Below are positions 9,131 through 18,846 of a stretch of 64,000 bases of DNA, in pieces (position 1 is the stretch's first letter; every line of letters starts with the position of its first letter). The stretch comes from Thiodiazotropha sp040506275 (GTDB lineage Bacteria > Pseudomonadota > Gammaproteobacteria > Chromatiales > Chromatiaceae), in assembly GCA_040506275.1 (NCBI GenBank), contig JBEVXD010000013.1:1-64000 (forward strand), written 5' to 3'. A program made the translations under genes and the position numbers. The notes under the pieces were generated by a model. It was not told the origin of the DNA. It saw only the letters and a program-made list of their open reading frames with translations, and did no database searches.

Positions 9131-12100
9131 GTGAACAAGCTAATAATTGCCTTACTGCTGATCGTAACCAGCCTCCCATGCTTCGCCCAATCACCTAAAA
9201 AACCGATTGATACTGACACGACGTTGGCCTCTGAAAAGCTTGAATTGATCAAGAATGAAACGCTTCAAGACACTACATTAGACGCAGCTGCACAACAAAA
9301 AGCCGTTGAGTTTCTCGAACAGGCTGAAAAATGGCTGCGTCAAAACAGTCAGATTGAGGGCGAAATCACCCAACTCAATGCAACCATAAAAAATGCTCCG
9401 ATTGAAATAAAGAGACTACAGGAGAGCATTGGCCCTTTTGAATCACAGGATCAGGATCTTGCTACATTTATTAATAAGTCAGATTTGGCTGAAATTGAGC
9501 GGCGCATCAGCGAAGTAAAGATTAACCTTGATCAATCAAGGGAACGACATAAACAGCAACTCGACACCCTCTCAGATCTACTTGCAGGAAACCAACTGAT
9601 TAACGATGAAATAGCTGTATACAACAACACGCTAAAGAAAATCGAGATTGAAACAAGCAGCTCCGCAACCAGTGAAAACAAACGTCCAAATCAAGCCAAA
9701 GGGCTGTTACTTCAGAGCCGAAAACAGCTACATCAGACTCAAATAGAGTATCTTAAACTGCAGCTGGGTAATCAGAACCTACTGACCAATCTTGCTCAAG
9801 CGCGACGCGATTCAACAACAGCACAGATTGGTAAGCTACAAGCAGCCCTGGAACAACTCAACAAAGCTGCTAGTGAAATACGTGAGAGCAATGCCAAACA
9901 GGCTCGGCAAGAGGCTGAACAGGTTGAGCAGCAGACTCAGGGGCTACCTGAATCGATCAAGTCCATTGCGCAAAAAAGCGCCAAGAACCGAGCTGAACTG
10001 GAAGAGCTTGTATATTGGGAAAAACGGGTCTCGCAAAAATTAGCTTCCACCCAGCAGCAACTGCTTCAGCTCAGTAACGATTTCGAGCATACCAGGCAAC
10101 GTGTTGAAGTAGCAGGCAGCAGTAGAGCAATAGGTAAAATGCTCTCACGTCGCCGCCAGGCTCTGCCCTCTCTGCAGAGTTATAGCCGCTCCTCCGCTGA
10201 GCGCCGGCAGGAGATCAATAATGCAACTGATCGTCAGATCTTTATTGAAGAACATTTGCTGGAAACAGGTAATCTCACCGATCGTGTAGCGAAAGTTACC
10301 CAACCCCTGCTTGATGACCTTTCAGACAAAGAGGCGGATGAGCTTAGCAAGCGCACCTTCAGTCTGTTGGGCGCTCGCCGTGAAGCACTCAATGAACTAC
10401 AAAAAGTCTATGGCCTCTATATCTCACAACTCACATCACTTGATCAGGCAGAGCGACAGCTCCTGGAAGTTTCTGAAACCTATGTAGACTACATCGATGA
10501 CCAGCTGACCTGGATCTCAAGTGGTGATCTGTCTGATTTTCTAAACTTCAAGCAACTGACCTCGGGTATCGGAAAATTACTATCTCCACAAGAGTGGTCG
10601 GTAACCGGAAGTGAGGTGGCTCAAGCCGCAAAACAGAGACCTGGACTATCTATAGCACTTATATCACTGCTGATGGTGATCATATGGAAACAACATAGCG
10701 TCAACATTCGACTACCACTGTTGAGCAAGGCCACCCGTAAAATCCGTACTGACTCAATCCGATTGACCCTATGGGCGATATTACTCACATTAATCAAGAT
10801 TGGTATTGTACCCGGCATAATGATCAGCATTGGAGTTTTGTTAAATACATTGCCAACAGCTAGTCCATTCAGCCTGGCAATTGCCACTTCATTGATAAAT
10901 GTTGGTATAACGCTGATTGCTGCACTACTACTCTATCAACTCTGCCTTCCAAACGGCATCGGCAGTCGTCACTTACGCTGGAATGAGCAAATTTGTTCTG
11001 CTTTGGCAAAAGAGTTGCGATGGTTGATACCTGTTGTAATTCCATTGCGCTTTCTCGTTACACTGACAGAAGGTGGTTACATATCTGTCGACACACAAAT
11101 CATCGGTCGTCTGGCTGTCATTTCACTGATAGTAAGCTCTCTGATTTTCCTCTATCGCTTGCTCCGTAAAAACAGCCTACTATTGGAATCGTGGGCTAGA
11201 AGTAAACCTAATTCCATATTATTACAGATACACTTCCTTTGGTTTCCATTGTCACTGTTGATCATTACCGGTATCGCTGTTGCCAGTGCCCTTGGCTATC
11301 TGACCTTATCAATAAGGTTACTTAAGTTAGTTGAACTAACCTTCTGGTTTTTTGTAGGTCTGTTCACTCTAAAGGAGCTATTGCTCAGATATCTGTTTAT
11401 TGCAGAACGTAGACTTCGTTTTGACAATGCATTACAGAGAAGAGAGGAGCTTCGCCAGCAGCGTGCACAGGAAACCAGCACTATAGAGGACGAAAGCACT
11501 GTAATAGCCGCAGAGATCCCTGAAATTAATTTCGATACATTAAGTGAGCAGGCAAAACGTCTGGTTCGCTTTGGATATCTATTTGGATCGGTAGTAGGCA
11601 CCTGGTTGATCTGGGCAGATTTCCTTCCCGCTCTTGACTTTCTCACTACCACTCAATTTCCATTTGCTGCAACCCATGTAGTTGATGGTATCGTCACAGA
11701 AGGCTTCTTGACACTAAACGACATACTCCTTGGCATCATTATTCTGGCATTCACTTTTCTAGCTGCCAAAAACCTGCCCGGGGTACTTGAGATCACAATC
11801 CTTCAACGACTACCTCTGGAAACAGGTGCGCGTTATGCATTGACCACATTACTGCAATACTTCATTGCAGGCATTGGTCTGATAACAGCATTCAGCACCA
11901 TCGGCTTTCAATGGTCGAGCATCCAATGGCTGGTTGCAGCATTAGGTGTTGGACTTGGCTTTGGCCTGCAAGAGATAGTTGCCAACTTTGTCAGTGGCAT
12001 AATATTACTGTTCGAACGCCCCATTCGAGTTGGTGACGTGGTTACCCTGGACGATACCACAGGTGTGGTCTCACGAATCCGCATCCGCGCCACCACCATC

Positions 12101-12490
12101 ACAAATTATGACAAACAGGAGATGTTAATTCCGAATAAGGAGTTTATAACCGGAAGAGTTATCAACTGGACTTTGACTGACAAGATCAATCGAATCATCA
12201 TCAATGTAGGCATTGCCTATGGCAGTGATGTCCGGCAAGCCATGAATCTTATGCTTGAGGCCGCAGAAGAGAACGATAACGTGCTATCAGAACCTAACCC
12301 GGTAGCCACTTTCGAGGCATTTGGTGACAGCTCACTCAATCTGCTGTTGCGTATTTATCTTGGATCTATGGACAATCGTCTCGCAACAATAACTTCCATG
12401 CACGAAGCAATCAATCAAAAATTTGAGGATGCTGGAATCAGCATTCCCTTTCCCCAACGCGACATTAACATCGTCAATCCTACCAGCTAA
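9131..12490 (+). CDS. Large MscS-family mechanosensitive channel (MscK/MscM-like)
   Basis: The 1119-residue protein begins with a GTG codon and a signal peptide ending near CFA-QS. A long periplasmic region of heptad-rich coiled coil (~40-480) follows, and then about ten or eleven membrane segments (~510-960). The C-terminal MscS pore and vestibule domain is clear. Its pore helix is ALGVGLGFGLQEIVANFVSG, followed by PIRVGDVVTLDDTTGVVSRI and IPNKEFI. The size and order match MscK/KefA and MscM channels that release solutes on osmotic downshock. It lies 16 bases after the cyclase-FHA gene. Confidence 0.9.
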   Translation: MNKLIIALLLIVTSLPCFAQSPKKPIDTDTTLASEKLELIKNETLQDTTLDAAAQQKAVEFLEQAEKWLRQNSQIEGEITQLNATIKNAPIEIKRLQESIGPFESQDQDLATFINKSDLAEIERRISEVKINLDQSRERHKQQLDTLSDLLAGNQLINDEIAVYNNTLKKIEIETSSSATSENKRPNQAKGLLLQSRKQLHQTQIEYLKLQLGNQNLLTNLAQARRDSTTAQIGKLQAALEQLNKAASEIRESNAKQARQEAEQVEQQTQGLPESIKSIAQKSAKNRAELEELVYWEKRVSQKLASTQQQLLQLSNDFEHTRQRVEVAGSSRAIGKMLSRRRQALPSLQSYSRSSAERRQEINNATDRQIFIEEHLLETGNLTDRVAKVTQPLLDDLSDKEADELSKRTFSLLGARREALNELQKVYGLYISQLTSLDQAERQLLEVSETYVDYIDDQLTWISSGDLSDFLNFKQLTSGIGKLLSPQEWSVTGSEVAQAAKQRPGLSIALISLLMVIIWKQHSVNIRLPLLSKATRKIRTDSIRLTLWAILLTLIKIGIVPGIMISIGVLLNTLPTASPFSLAIATSLINVGITLIAALLLYQLCLPNGIGSRHLRWNEQICSALAKELRWLIPVVIPLRFLVTLTEGGYISVDTQIIGRLAVISLIVSSLIFLYRLLRKNSLLLESWARSKPNSILLQIHFLWFPLSLLIITGIAVASALGYLTLSIRLLKLVELTFWFFVGLFTLKELLLRYLFIAERRLRFDNALQRREELRQQRAQETSTIEDESTVIAAEIPEINFDTLSEQAKRLVRFGYLFGSVVGTWLIWADFLPALDFLTTTQFPFAATHVVDGIVTEGFLTLNDILLGIIILAFTFLAAKNLPGVLEITILQRLPLETGARYALTTLLQYFIAGIGLITAFSTIGFQWSSIQWLVAALGVGLGFGLQEIVANFVSGIILLFERPIRVGDVVTLDDTTGVVSRIRIRATTITNYDKQEMLIPNKEFITGRVINWTLTDKINRIIINVGIAYGSDVRQAMNLMLEAAEENDNVLSEPNPVATFEAFGDSSLNLLLRIYLGSMDNRLATITSMHEAINQKFEDAGISIPFPQRDINIVNPTS

Positions 12491-12685
12491 AAGTCCTGAT
12501 AAGAGTCGTATGATCCGTCACATATTTAATCCAATAAACTATCTTTACCTTAGACAAACACTATGCAGGATGGATAAGCGGAGCACATCCAGTGATTTTG
12601 GTTAGCACACTGATGCCTGACAACTCTAAGGTACATTTCAAGAAGATCGTAAGATGTTCCACTAAAGAGACTCAAGTTTCAATTC

Positions 12686-15490
12686 TTAGCTGAGATGAAT
12701 TTGCTTATAATCCATGTCACTTCTAGTCAACATTGACTCAAACTCTGCTGCAGGTAAAGGTCTGCTAAAGAAATAGCCTTGCGCCATTTCACACCCTTGT
12801 TGCTTTAGAAAATCCAGCTGGCTTTGTGTTTCAACGCCTTCAGCAACAACACCCAGATTAAGGCGGTGTGCCATAGCGATGATTGCCGATGTAATAGTGA
12901 CATCATCCTGATTCTCCGGAATATCCATGATAAACGATCTATCAATTTTCAGAGAATTCAATGGGAATCGCTTCAGGTAACTTAAAGAAGAGTAACCTGT
13001 GCCGAAATCATCCACTGAAATACAGATTCCCATCTTTTTAAATTCATTCAGCGTAGCAATGGTCTCATTCACGTTACGCATTAAGATACTTTCAGTAATC
13101 TCCAACTCCAGGAACTGCGCCTCTAGTCTGCTTTTCAACAAGCAGTTATCGACCTTCTCACTGAGATCCCGCTGAATGAATTGCATACTGCTTAAGTTAA
13201 TAGCAACTCTGATATGCTGAAAACCGGCATCCTGCCACGCTTTATTTTGTCGACAGGCTTCATTTAGAACCCACTCTCCAAGCTCAATGATCATCCCTGT
13301 CTCTTCGGCAATAGGTATGAACTCATCTGGCGGTATCATCCCCAGCTCAGGTTGATTCCACCTCAGCAAGGCCTCAGCAGAAACCATCAAACCGGTTTGC
13401 ATATCTATCTGGGGTTGATAATAGAGTTCCATTTCATCTGAAACGAGAGCCTTTCGCAATTTACCTTCAAGCTTCAAACGCGTAGACGCAAGTGCATTCA
13501 TCTGCTCCGTATAGAATTGAAAGTTGTTCTTGCCTACTGCCTTAGCGTGGTACATGGCAGTATCTGCATTCTTTAATAGCTCTTCAACATCCTGACCGTC
13601 CCTCGGAAAGATTGCTATACCAATACTTGGTGTAACGTAAACATCGTGACCATTAAGATTATATGAACTGGCAATAACACTTTGCACTCGTTTGGCGACA
13701 AGCGCTGCATCTTCCGGCTTTTCAATCTCATCAAGTAAAACTGTAAACTCATCACCCCCCAGACGAGCTATGCTTCGATCCTTAGCATTTCCCGATCCAG
13801 CATGACTGATTGTGTCAGATATCCTGACCTGCTCAACCAATCGCTTGGTAATATGCTGCAACAACAAATCTCCAATATCATGGCCCAATGTATCATTGAT
13901 ACGCTTGAATTCATCCAGATCCAGATATAAAACCGCACCAATTCGACCATAACGTTTTGCTGCAGTTATCGCCTTAGTGACCTGCTCCTTAAATGCCTGA
14001 CGATTTGGAAGGTCAGTCAGAGAATCGCAATAAGCAAGATAGCGTATTCTCTCATCCCATCGCTTACGTTCGGTGATATCCCTGGCAAAGACACTGATCA
14101 TTGGTTGATTAATTGCACTGGAACTTGATATAGCAAGCTCGAGTGGAAATTCACGACCACTTTTATGCTGCCCAATAGTTTCCAGACTAAGTCTGTAAGG
14201 CCCGCTATTTTCGCCCTGGAATAGTGGTTTTAACTCTTTCTCCAACCTGATTAACTCTGCAGGAAGCAAAATAAGCTTGAATAATCTGAGACCTATTACA
14301 AACCGTTCTTCGTAACCAAATACCTTACAGGCCTGCTGATTCCAACTGACAACTCTGCCTCCTCCATCTGCTGTAATAACGGCATCGAAAGCAGTATCAA
14401 TCACATTTGTGAACCGAGCACCCTCTACTGCAATTACTTCTTCAGCCGCTTCCTCCTGAAGCTGAGCATATCGCCGATTACGGTAGACTGCTATTCCCAA
14501 CCCAAGCACCAGCATCGCAATCAGCCATTCAATAAACACTCGGGAGGCCTGAACCGATCCCAAGTTGATCTTTTGACTGACAGTCAGCGTAAAAGGCAAC
14601 CCATGAATCTCAAGTGGCTCTATAAAATCAATCTGTTCTTGTAACAGTCCCTCATTTTCAGTCACATTGCCAAATTCAGCCATCATTTCATCCAATGACT
14701 CGCCATCTGCCTGAATACCTTTAAAGAGTTTAAGCTCCAGCTTTTGAGAGGGCAGTTCAATGCTTGAAAAAAACTGCTCAAAATCGATACGCAATACTGC
14801 GAAGCCACTCAACATCTCCCAGCGCTCACTGGCTTCTGTAGGAGGATATCGTCCTAGATAGACCGGCTTTAAAATCAAATAAAGCGGTTTGTTTAAAGGC
14901 GTTAGTAATACTGTCTCAAGGGCGATCGTATCACCTCCCCTGATTGCATTTTCTATCAACTGAGTAAATGAAGACTCATTGGCAAGATCAAAACCTAATA
15001 GATATGCATTTCTCGGATCCATTGGTTCTATAAAACTGACAGGCAAGTGGAATCCAAGATAACTATTATCGTCGGGCGCTACACCAGAAGCTCCCTCTTT
15101 TAATTTAAAACCAATATAACCTTCAAGCTTCATGCGTTCTATGAAATCTGCGACCTCCAGTTTGGATACTCGCTCTACATGCAGAATTGAATGTATAAAA
15201 GGATAGGCTTTCAATAACTCTTGAGAAAACAGCGTCTGTTCAGCACTGCTAAGCATATCGCTCGCATGATGCTGTCCAACCAGTGCTGTGAGAACAGTCT
15301 CCAGGTTGGCAACACGCTGTATAACCGCTCGCTGTACCAGCCAGGCATTCGCTGTAAACTCCTTCTTAACCGAATGCATTTCCCGGGTCACGGAATAGGA
15401 AACAGCAATTAAGGAAAACAGGATCACCATCAGCCAGATAACCAGCATGCGATGTCCTACAAAAACTTTTTCCCTAATCGTAAATTCCAT
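12686..15490 (-). CDS. CHASE-PAS-GGDEF-EAL cyclic-di-GMP enzyme
   Basis: The 934-residue membrane protein has an N-terminal anchor (~14-34), a periplasmic CHASE-like sensor (~40-310) and a second membrane helix (~335-355). A PAS domain (~365-475), a GGDEF domain (~490-660) and an EAL domain (~675-920) follow. The cyclase signature ARLGGDEFTV is intact. The inhibitory RxxD site usually found five residues before it is not visible. The EAL domain keeps SAEALLRW, LEITES and DDFGTGYSSL, so phosphodiesterase activity is plausible too. It starts five bases after a periplasmic binding protein gene, and a sensor-effector pair is the natural reading. Confidence 0.9.
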   Translation of the reverse strand: MEFTIREKVFVGHRMLVIWLMVILFSLIAVSYSVTREMHSVKKEFTANAWLVQRAVIQRVANLETVLTALVGQHHASDMLSSAEQTLFSQELLKAYPFIHSILHVERVSKLEVADFIERMKLEGYIGFKLKEGASGVAPDDNSYLGFHLPVSFIEPMDPRNAYLLGFDLANESSFTQLIENAIRGGDTIALETVLLTPLNKPLYLILKPVYLGRYPPTEASERWEMLSGFAVLRIDFEQFFSSIELPSQKLELKLFKGIQADGESLDEMMAEFGNVTENEGLLQEQIDFIEPLEIHGLPFTLTVSQKINLGSVQASRVFIEWLIAMLVLGLGIAVYRNRRYAQLQEEAAEEVIAVEGARFTNVIDTAFDAVITADGGGRVVSWNQQACKVFGYEERFVIGLRLFKLILLPAELIRLEKELKPLFQGENSGPYRLSLETIGQHKSGREFPLELAISSSSAINQPMISVFARDITERKRWDERIRYLAYCDSLTDLPNRQAFKEQVTKAITAAKRYGRIGAVLYLDLDEFKRINDTLGHDIGDLLLQHITKRLVEQVRISDTISHAGSGNAKDRSIARLGGDEFTVLLDEIEKPEDAALVAKRVQSVIASSYNLNGHDVYVTPSIGIAIFPRDGQDVEELLKNADTAMYHAKAVGKNNFQFYTEQMNALASTRLKLEGKLRKALVSDEMELYYQPQIDMQTGLMVSAEALLRWNQPELGMIPPDEFIPIAEETGMIIELGEWVLNEACRQNKAWQDAGFQHIRVAINLSSMQFIQRDLSEKVDNCLLKSRLEAQFLELEITESILMRNVNETIATLNEFKKMGICISVDDFGTGYSSLSYLKRFPLNSLKIDRSFIMDIPENQDDVTITSAIIAMAHRLNLGVVAEGVETQSQLDFLKQQGCEMAQGYFFSRPLPAAEFESMLTRSDMDYKQIHLS

Positions 15491-15495
15491 AACTA

Positions 15496-16464
15496 CTATA
15501 TTTTTTTAGCTTTACGGATGAGTGCCTGCGGAAGTTTAAGTCCACTGACATTTAAAACAGTATGATTTATCCATATTTCCCATTTTCGATTTGAGACAAT
15601 AGGTATATCTGTAGGAGCCACGCCATCCAATATCGCAAGTGCTGCTTTTGCTGCCCACTCACCCTGCTCTTCAGGAATTTTTGTAAAGCCTAGCAATGTA
15701 TATGGCATCATCCAGTCATGATTTGTCAGACTCAGGCTTCTTGTTGTTCTATGCAACACATCGAGCACCTTTGATTTATTCCAGTCATTGATACCCGACT
15801 TGCTGCCGATAATGACAAAATCATAATCTTGAGCATCCTCATATGCCCTCAACCACTCTGCTGTAGTAGAAACCAGACTAGCATCCATCGATAAGCCGAT
15901 TTTCCCCGCCATTGCTTCAAATCTTGCTGCATTTTTTCTCTCAGTCAGAGTATTTGCACCTAGGTAGACTGCGCGTTCAGCCCCAATCCGAATGCTTCTT
16001 GCTTTGTTGAACAAGACATCGATGGGGGCAATCTCCACCATTCCCGTGGTATTGGTATAGGGAAACTCATAGGCATCCACATTCCAGTTAATACCGCAAA
16101 AAACAAATGGTATTTCATGGTCTTTAAAAAATGGCTTGATCACATATTTCGCTGCATTGTCATCAGCCGTGATTACCACATCTGGCTTCCATGACAGAAT
16201 GAGATCTCTCGCTTCAGCGGCTACTTGCTGCTTGGATGCCTCGTCTTTATGCCGCTTGGTATCCATATCGAACTGTTTAAGTTCGCACTCAGCGCCAATA
16301 CTCTCTCTTAGTCCCCTCTCAACCCCGTCAGACCAGGCGTACCCCTGATGATAGGATGAGATATAGAGGCATTTCTCTTCAGAAAAAGCTCCAAAAGGCA
16401 TTAAAAACAGTGTTAAAAGCCAAGCCAAACAGCTGAGCACTCCTCTAATGGAGAATGGCGACAT
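15496..16464 (-). CDS. Periplasmic ABC-type substrate-binding protein (PF04392-like)
   Basis: This protein of about 322 residues has a signal peptide (hydrophobic LSCLAWLLTLFLMPFGAFS). A periplasmic binding fold follows, with CLYISSYHQGYAWSDGVERG, KPDVVITADDNAAKYVIKPF and PFVFCGINWN, as in the ABC_sub_bind family. ATG 16464 is preferred because AAGGATAGGG lies just upstream; ATG 16497 and GTG 16503 have no ribosome-binding site. No permease or ATPase gene is adjacent. Instead it is five bases ahead of the CHASE-PAS-GGDEF-EAL gene, so it probably delivers a ligand to that sensor rather than feeding a transporter. The ligand is unknown. Confidence 0.8.
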   Translation of the reverse strand: MSPFSIRGVLSCLAWLLTLFLMPFGAFSEEKCLYISSYHQGYAWSDGVERGLRESIGAECELKQFDMDTKRHKDEASKQQVAAEARDLILSWKPDVVITADDNAAKYVIKPFFKDHEIPFVFCGINWNVDAYEFPYTNTTGMVEIAPIDVLFNKARSIRIGAERAVYLGANTLTERKNAARFEAMAGKIGLSMDASLVSTTAEWLRAYEDAQDYDFVIIGSKSGINDWNKSKVLDVLHRTTRSLSLTNHDWMMPYTLLGFTKIPEEQGEWAAKAALAILDGVAPTDIPIVSNRKWEIWINHTVLNVSGLKLPQALIRKAKKI

Positions 16465-16727
16465 AAACCCTATCCTTCTGCAAATCCTAAAAAACATCGT
16501 CACGGGAATATATCGGCGACAAACTGATAACTTTACCGAGAATGGGAAATTTTCTTATTAGACCTATCAAACATCAGGCTTATTATTGATGCCCGTTATA
16601 TACATATTTTTTAGAATCACGGATTAATTATACGCAGTACAATTAAATGCATTAGATGCGGATCGAACACAATCTAACTTGGTAATTCAAACAAGAAAGG
16701 GTAGTCCCAGAGGTTAACTGACCAGGC

Positions 16728-16767
16728 AAAAAAAACGCCACAACCACTAGATGGGGTTGCAGCGCCT
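16728..16767 (-). terminator. Rho-independent terminator of the first surface-protein gene
   Basis: On the minus strand GGCGCTGCAACC and GGTTGTGGCGTT form a 12-bp stem, using several G-U pairs, around an eight- to nine-base loop. It runs into eight T residues (16735-16728). It lies about 25 bases after the stop of the gene at 16792. The remaining sequence from here to 16464 shows no gene. Confidence 0.75.
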
Positions 16768-16791
16768 TTCGGAAAGCTGTGAGACTAAGAA

Positions 16792-17571
16792 TCAGCCATT
16801 TTTTCTGCCAGCGCTTACCATACGGCGACTACCGCCTGCCAATAGCAGACCGGATGCCAATAACAGCAGCACTCCTGGCTCAGGCACACCCGCTACTTCT
16901 GGCTCTGGCTCTATTTCATTGATAAAAACATCACCATCACGAACAGCCCAGACCGTTTGAGAATCAAGACCATTGGGGTCTGATAGGGTCTGGCCGAAAT
17001 GAGAATGGAAGTACCAAACCTGGTCTGGGCGATCGGGGTTACCAACCAATGAATCAGTCCAGGTACCCAAATAGCTCAGGTTTTGGAATGGGTTATAGGT
17101 TCCAGCTGGCGATGTAGGTCTTGCTACCAGACTTGGATCAGTAATTGGATCTGTATAAGCTTCAAAACCAAGATTGACGTAGTACATATAGGCCAACTCA
17201 TTGGCACCGGACTCAGATCTGTCGTAGACATAGTAGTCTCCAACGTCTGTTGCAGGATCAAAGATAGGCTCCCAACCTGCATAGGTCCCGGGATCTATTG
17301 TAGGCATGCGCCAATCGTCCCAAACCACACCCCGTTCGGTATCAACAAATTCCAGGTTATCCACCCAGGAGGTGGCGGTATCCCAGTTCACTGCATGTTG
17401 CGCACTACCATAATAGTTTTGCACATAAGAGGCATCCTGCAGCCAAGTCACATCCAAAACATCATCGTAAATAAGGCCGCTGCCACGATCGATTAATGCG
17501 GCATCACTGCTGCCCAGCGCGAATACGCATAGTAGAGCAGCCAGTTTAGAAACAGTTTTATGTTGACTCAC
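16792..17571 (-). CDS. Secreted DUF1566-like protein with PEP-CTERM sorting signal
   Basis: The protein is about 259 residues. It has a short signal peptide (KLAALLCVFALGSSDAA) and a body beginning LIDRGSGLIYDDVLDVTWLQ, rich in Trp, Tyr and Asp. The C-terminus is a PEP-CTERM signal: VPEPGVLLLLASGLLLAGG followed by basic residues. Such tails are cut and anchored by an exosortase, which is not in this window. GTG 17571 is chosen because GGAG stands five bases upstream and the signal peptide then begins at once; the longer frame from 17652 lacks a signal-peptide start. It is a paralogue of the gene at 17838-18590. The molecular function is unknown. Confidence 0.8.
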   Translation of the reverse strand: MSQHKTVSKLAALLCVFALGSSDAALIDRGSGLIYDDVLDVTWLQDASYVQNYYGSAQHAVNWDTATSWVDNLEFVDTERGVVWDDWRMPTIDPGTYAGWEPIFDPATDVGDYYVYDRSESGANELAYMYYVNLGFEAYTDPITDPSLVARPTSPAGTYNPFQNLSYLGTWTDSLVGNPDRPDQVWYFHSHFGQTLSDPNGLDSQTVWAVRDGDVFINEIEPEPEVAGVPEPGVLLLLASGLLLAGGSRRMVSAGRKNG

Positions 17572-17741
17572 ATTAGCTCCGTTATTAGATCCATATATCA
17601 TTTGCGGATAATAGTAAGCAATCGCTGTGCCAGTAATAAATATACCCTTCAATTCAATGTGTTATATTTTTTTTGCCAGGCAATCAATTCATGCTTGTAA
17701 AAAAAACCGACAGATTTGGCCTGCTTTTCCCAGACTGGCAT

Positions 17742-17786
17742 AAAAAAACCCAACCCAGAGATTAGTGGTCTCAGGATTGGGTTTTT
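17742..17786 (-). terminator. Terminator of the second surface-protein gene
   Basis: On the minus strand AAAACCCAA and TTGGGTTTT, extended inward by CC/GG, form a stem followed by a run of seven T residues. It is placed about 50 bases after the stop at 17838, so the two paralogues are separate transcription units. Confidence 0.75.
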
Positions 17787-17837
17787 AACCATCCACCCAC
17801 GCTGAGCGTTGTACAAAGCAACGCTATCAAGCAGGAA

Positions 17838-18590
17838 TCAGGCTTTAGCGGGGGTATTGCCCTTCTTGTTGCTGAGAAAGCCGAACAAAACAAGAGTCGA
17901 CCCCATTAACCAAAATGCTGGAGGAACTGGAACAGGCGAAGTTCCTAAGCCCACATCCCCGTCTCTAACCGCCCATACTGTCTGGGTATCCCCACCCCCA
18001 GATGCATCTAAAAGTGTCTGGCCAAAATGAAAATGGAAATACCAGACGCTATTTGGCAAAGTTGGGTCTTCTAACTGGTTCCCTGTCCAGGTTCCCAGAT
18101 AGTAGAGGTTTTCAAACGGGTTATCGATATCTGATGTCGGCAGCGGAACAGCACCAGGGTCTGTAATCGGATCAGTGTAAGCATCAAAGCCCAAATTTAC
18201 GTAGTACATGTAGGCCAACTCATTGGCACCGGACTCAGATCGATCATATATATGGTATTCCGTAGGACTATCTGTCGGCACACTACTCCCTTCCCAACCT
18301 GTATAAGCTGGATTGATCTCTGGCAGACGCCAATCGGTCCAAACCGTATTACGAACAGAATCCTGATACTCAAGCCCTGATACCCAACTATTTGCTGTCG
18401 CCCAATTTACGGCATGATTTGCACTGCTATAGTGATTTTGCACATAGGAGACATCCTGCAACCAGGTGACATCCAAGACATCATCGTAGATAAGGCCACC
18501 ACCACGATCAAAGAGAGCGGCCTGGGCCGAGACAGTGAATAGCAAACTGACAAGAGACAGCGTCACCATAGGACGGAAGATAATTTTCAC
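17838..18590 (-). CDS. Secreted DUF1566-like protein with VPLPA-type C-terminal signal
   Basis: The protein is about 250 residues. A signal peptide (VTLSLVSLLFTVSAQA) is followed by ALFDRGGGLIYDDVLDVTWL, nearly identical to the start of its neighbour at 16792-17571. The two share Trp-rich blocks throughout (for example DRSESGANELAYMYYVNLGF). The C-terminus differs: VPVPPAFWLMGSTLVLFGFL plus SNKKGN, a VPLPA/VPxxP variant of the exosortase signal rather than PEP. GTG 18590 is preferred because AAAGGGAG lies seven bases upstream; the longer frame to 18713 is unlikely. Function unknown. Confidence 0.8.
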   Translation of the reverse strand: MKIIFRPMVTLSLVSLLFTVSAQAALFDRGGGLIYDDVLDVTWLQDVSYVQNHYSSANHAVNWATANSWVSGLEYQDSVRNTVWTDWRLPEINPAYTGWEGSSVPTDSPTEYHIYDRSESGANELAYMYYVNLGFDAYTDPITDPGAVPLPTSDIDNPFENLYYLGTWTGNQLEDPTLPNSVWYFHFHFGQTLLDASGGGDTQTVWAVRDGDVGLGTSPVPVPPAFWLMGSTLVLFGFLSNKKGNTPAKA

Positions 18591-18846
18591 AACATGACTC
18601 CCTTTAAAAAAATCCAAAAATAAAAACTGCGTCCAGATAAAAAACCAATATAAATTTAGATCCAACGTGCCAAATACTACAAAAATAAAATGGTATTTAA
18701 AACACCTTAACATGACCAGCCGACAAACGGCGGTAATATTTCATAGCAAAAAAAGAATCAAAAGACGCCTGAACTTTCGTTCTATTAGTCTCTTTGGTAC
18801 CAATCCATACTTGTCTGATTTCCAATCACTGTCCACAATTCCTTGA

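Noticed and set aside
11296..11652. 118-codon minus-strand frame inside the MscS channel gene
   Set aside because: It overlaps a long conserved gene and reads as a low-complexity Ser/Arg shadow.
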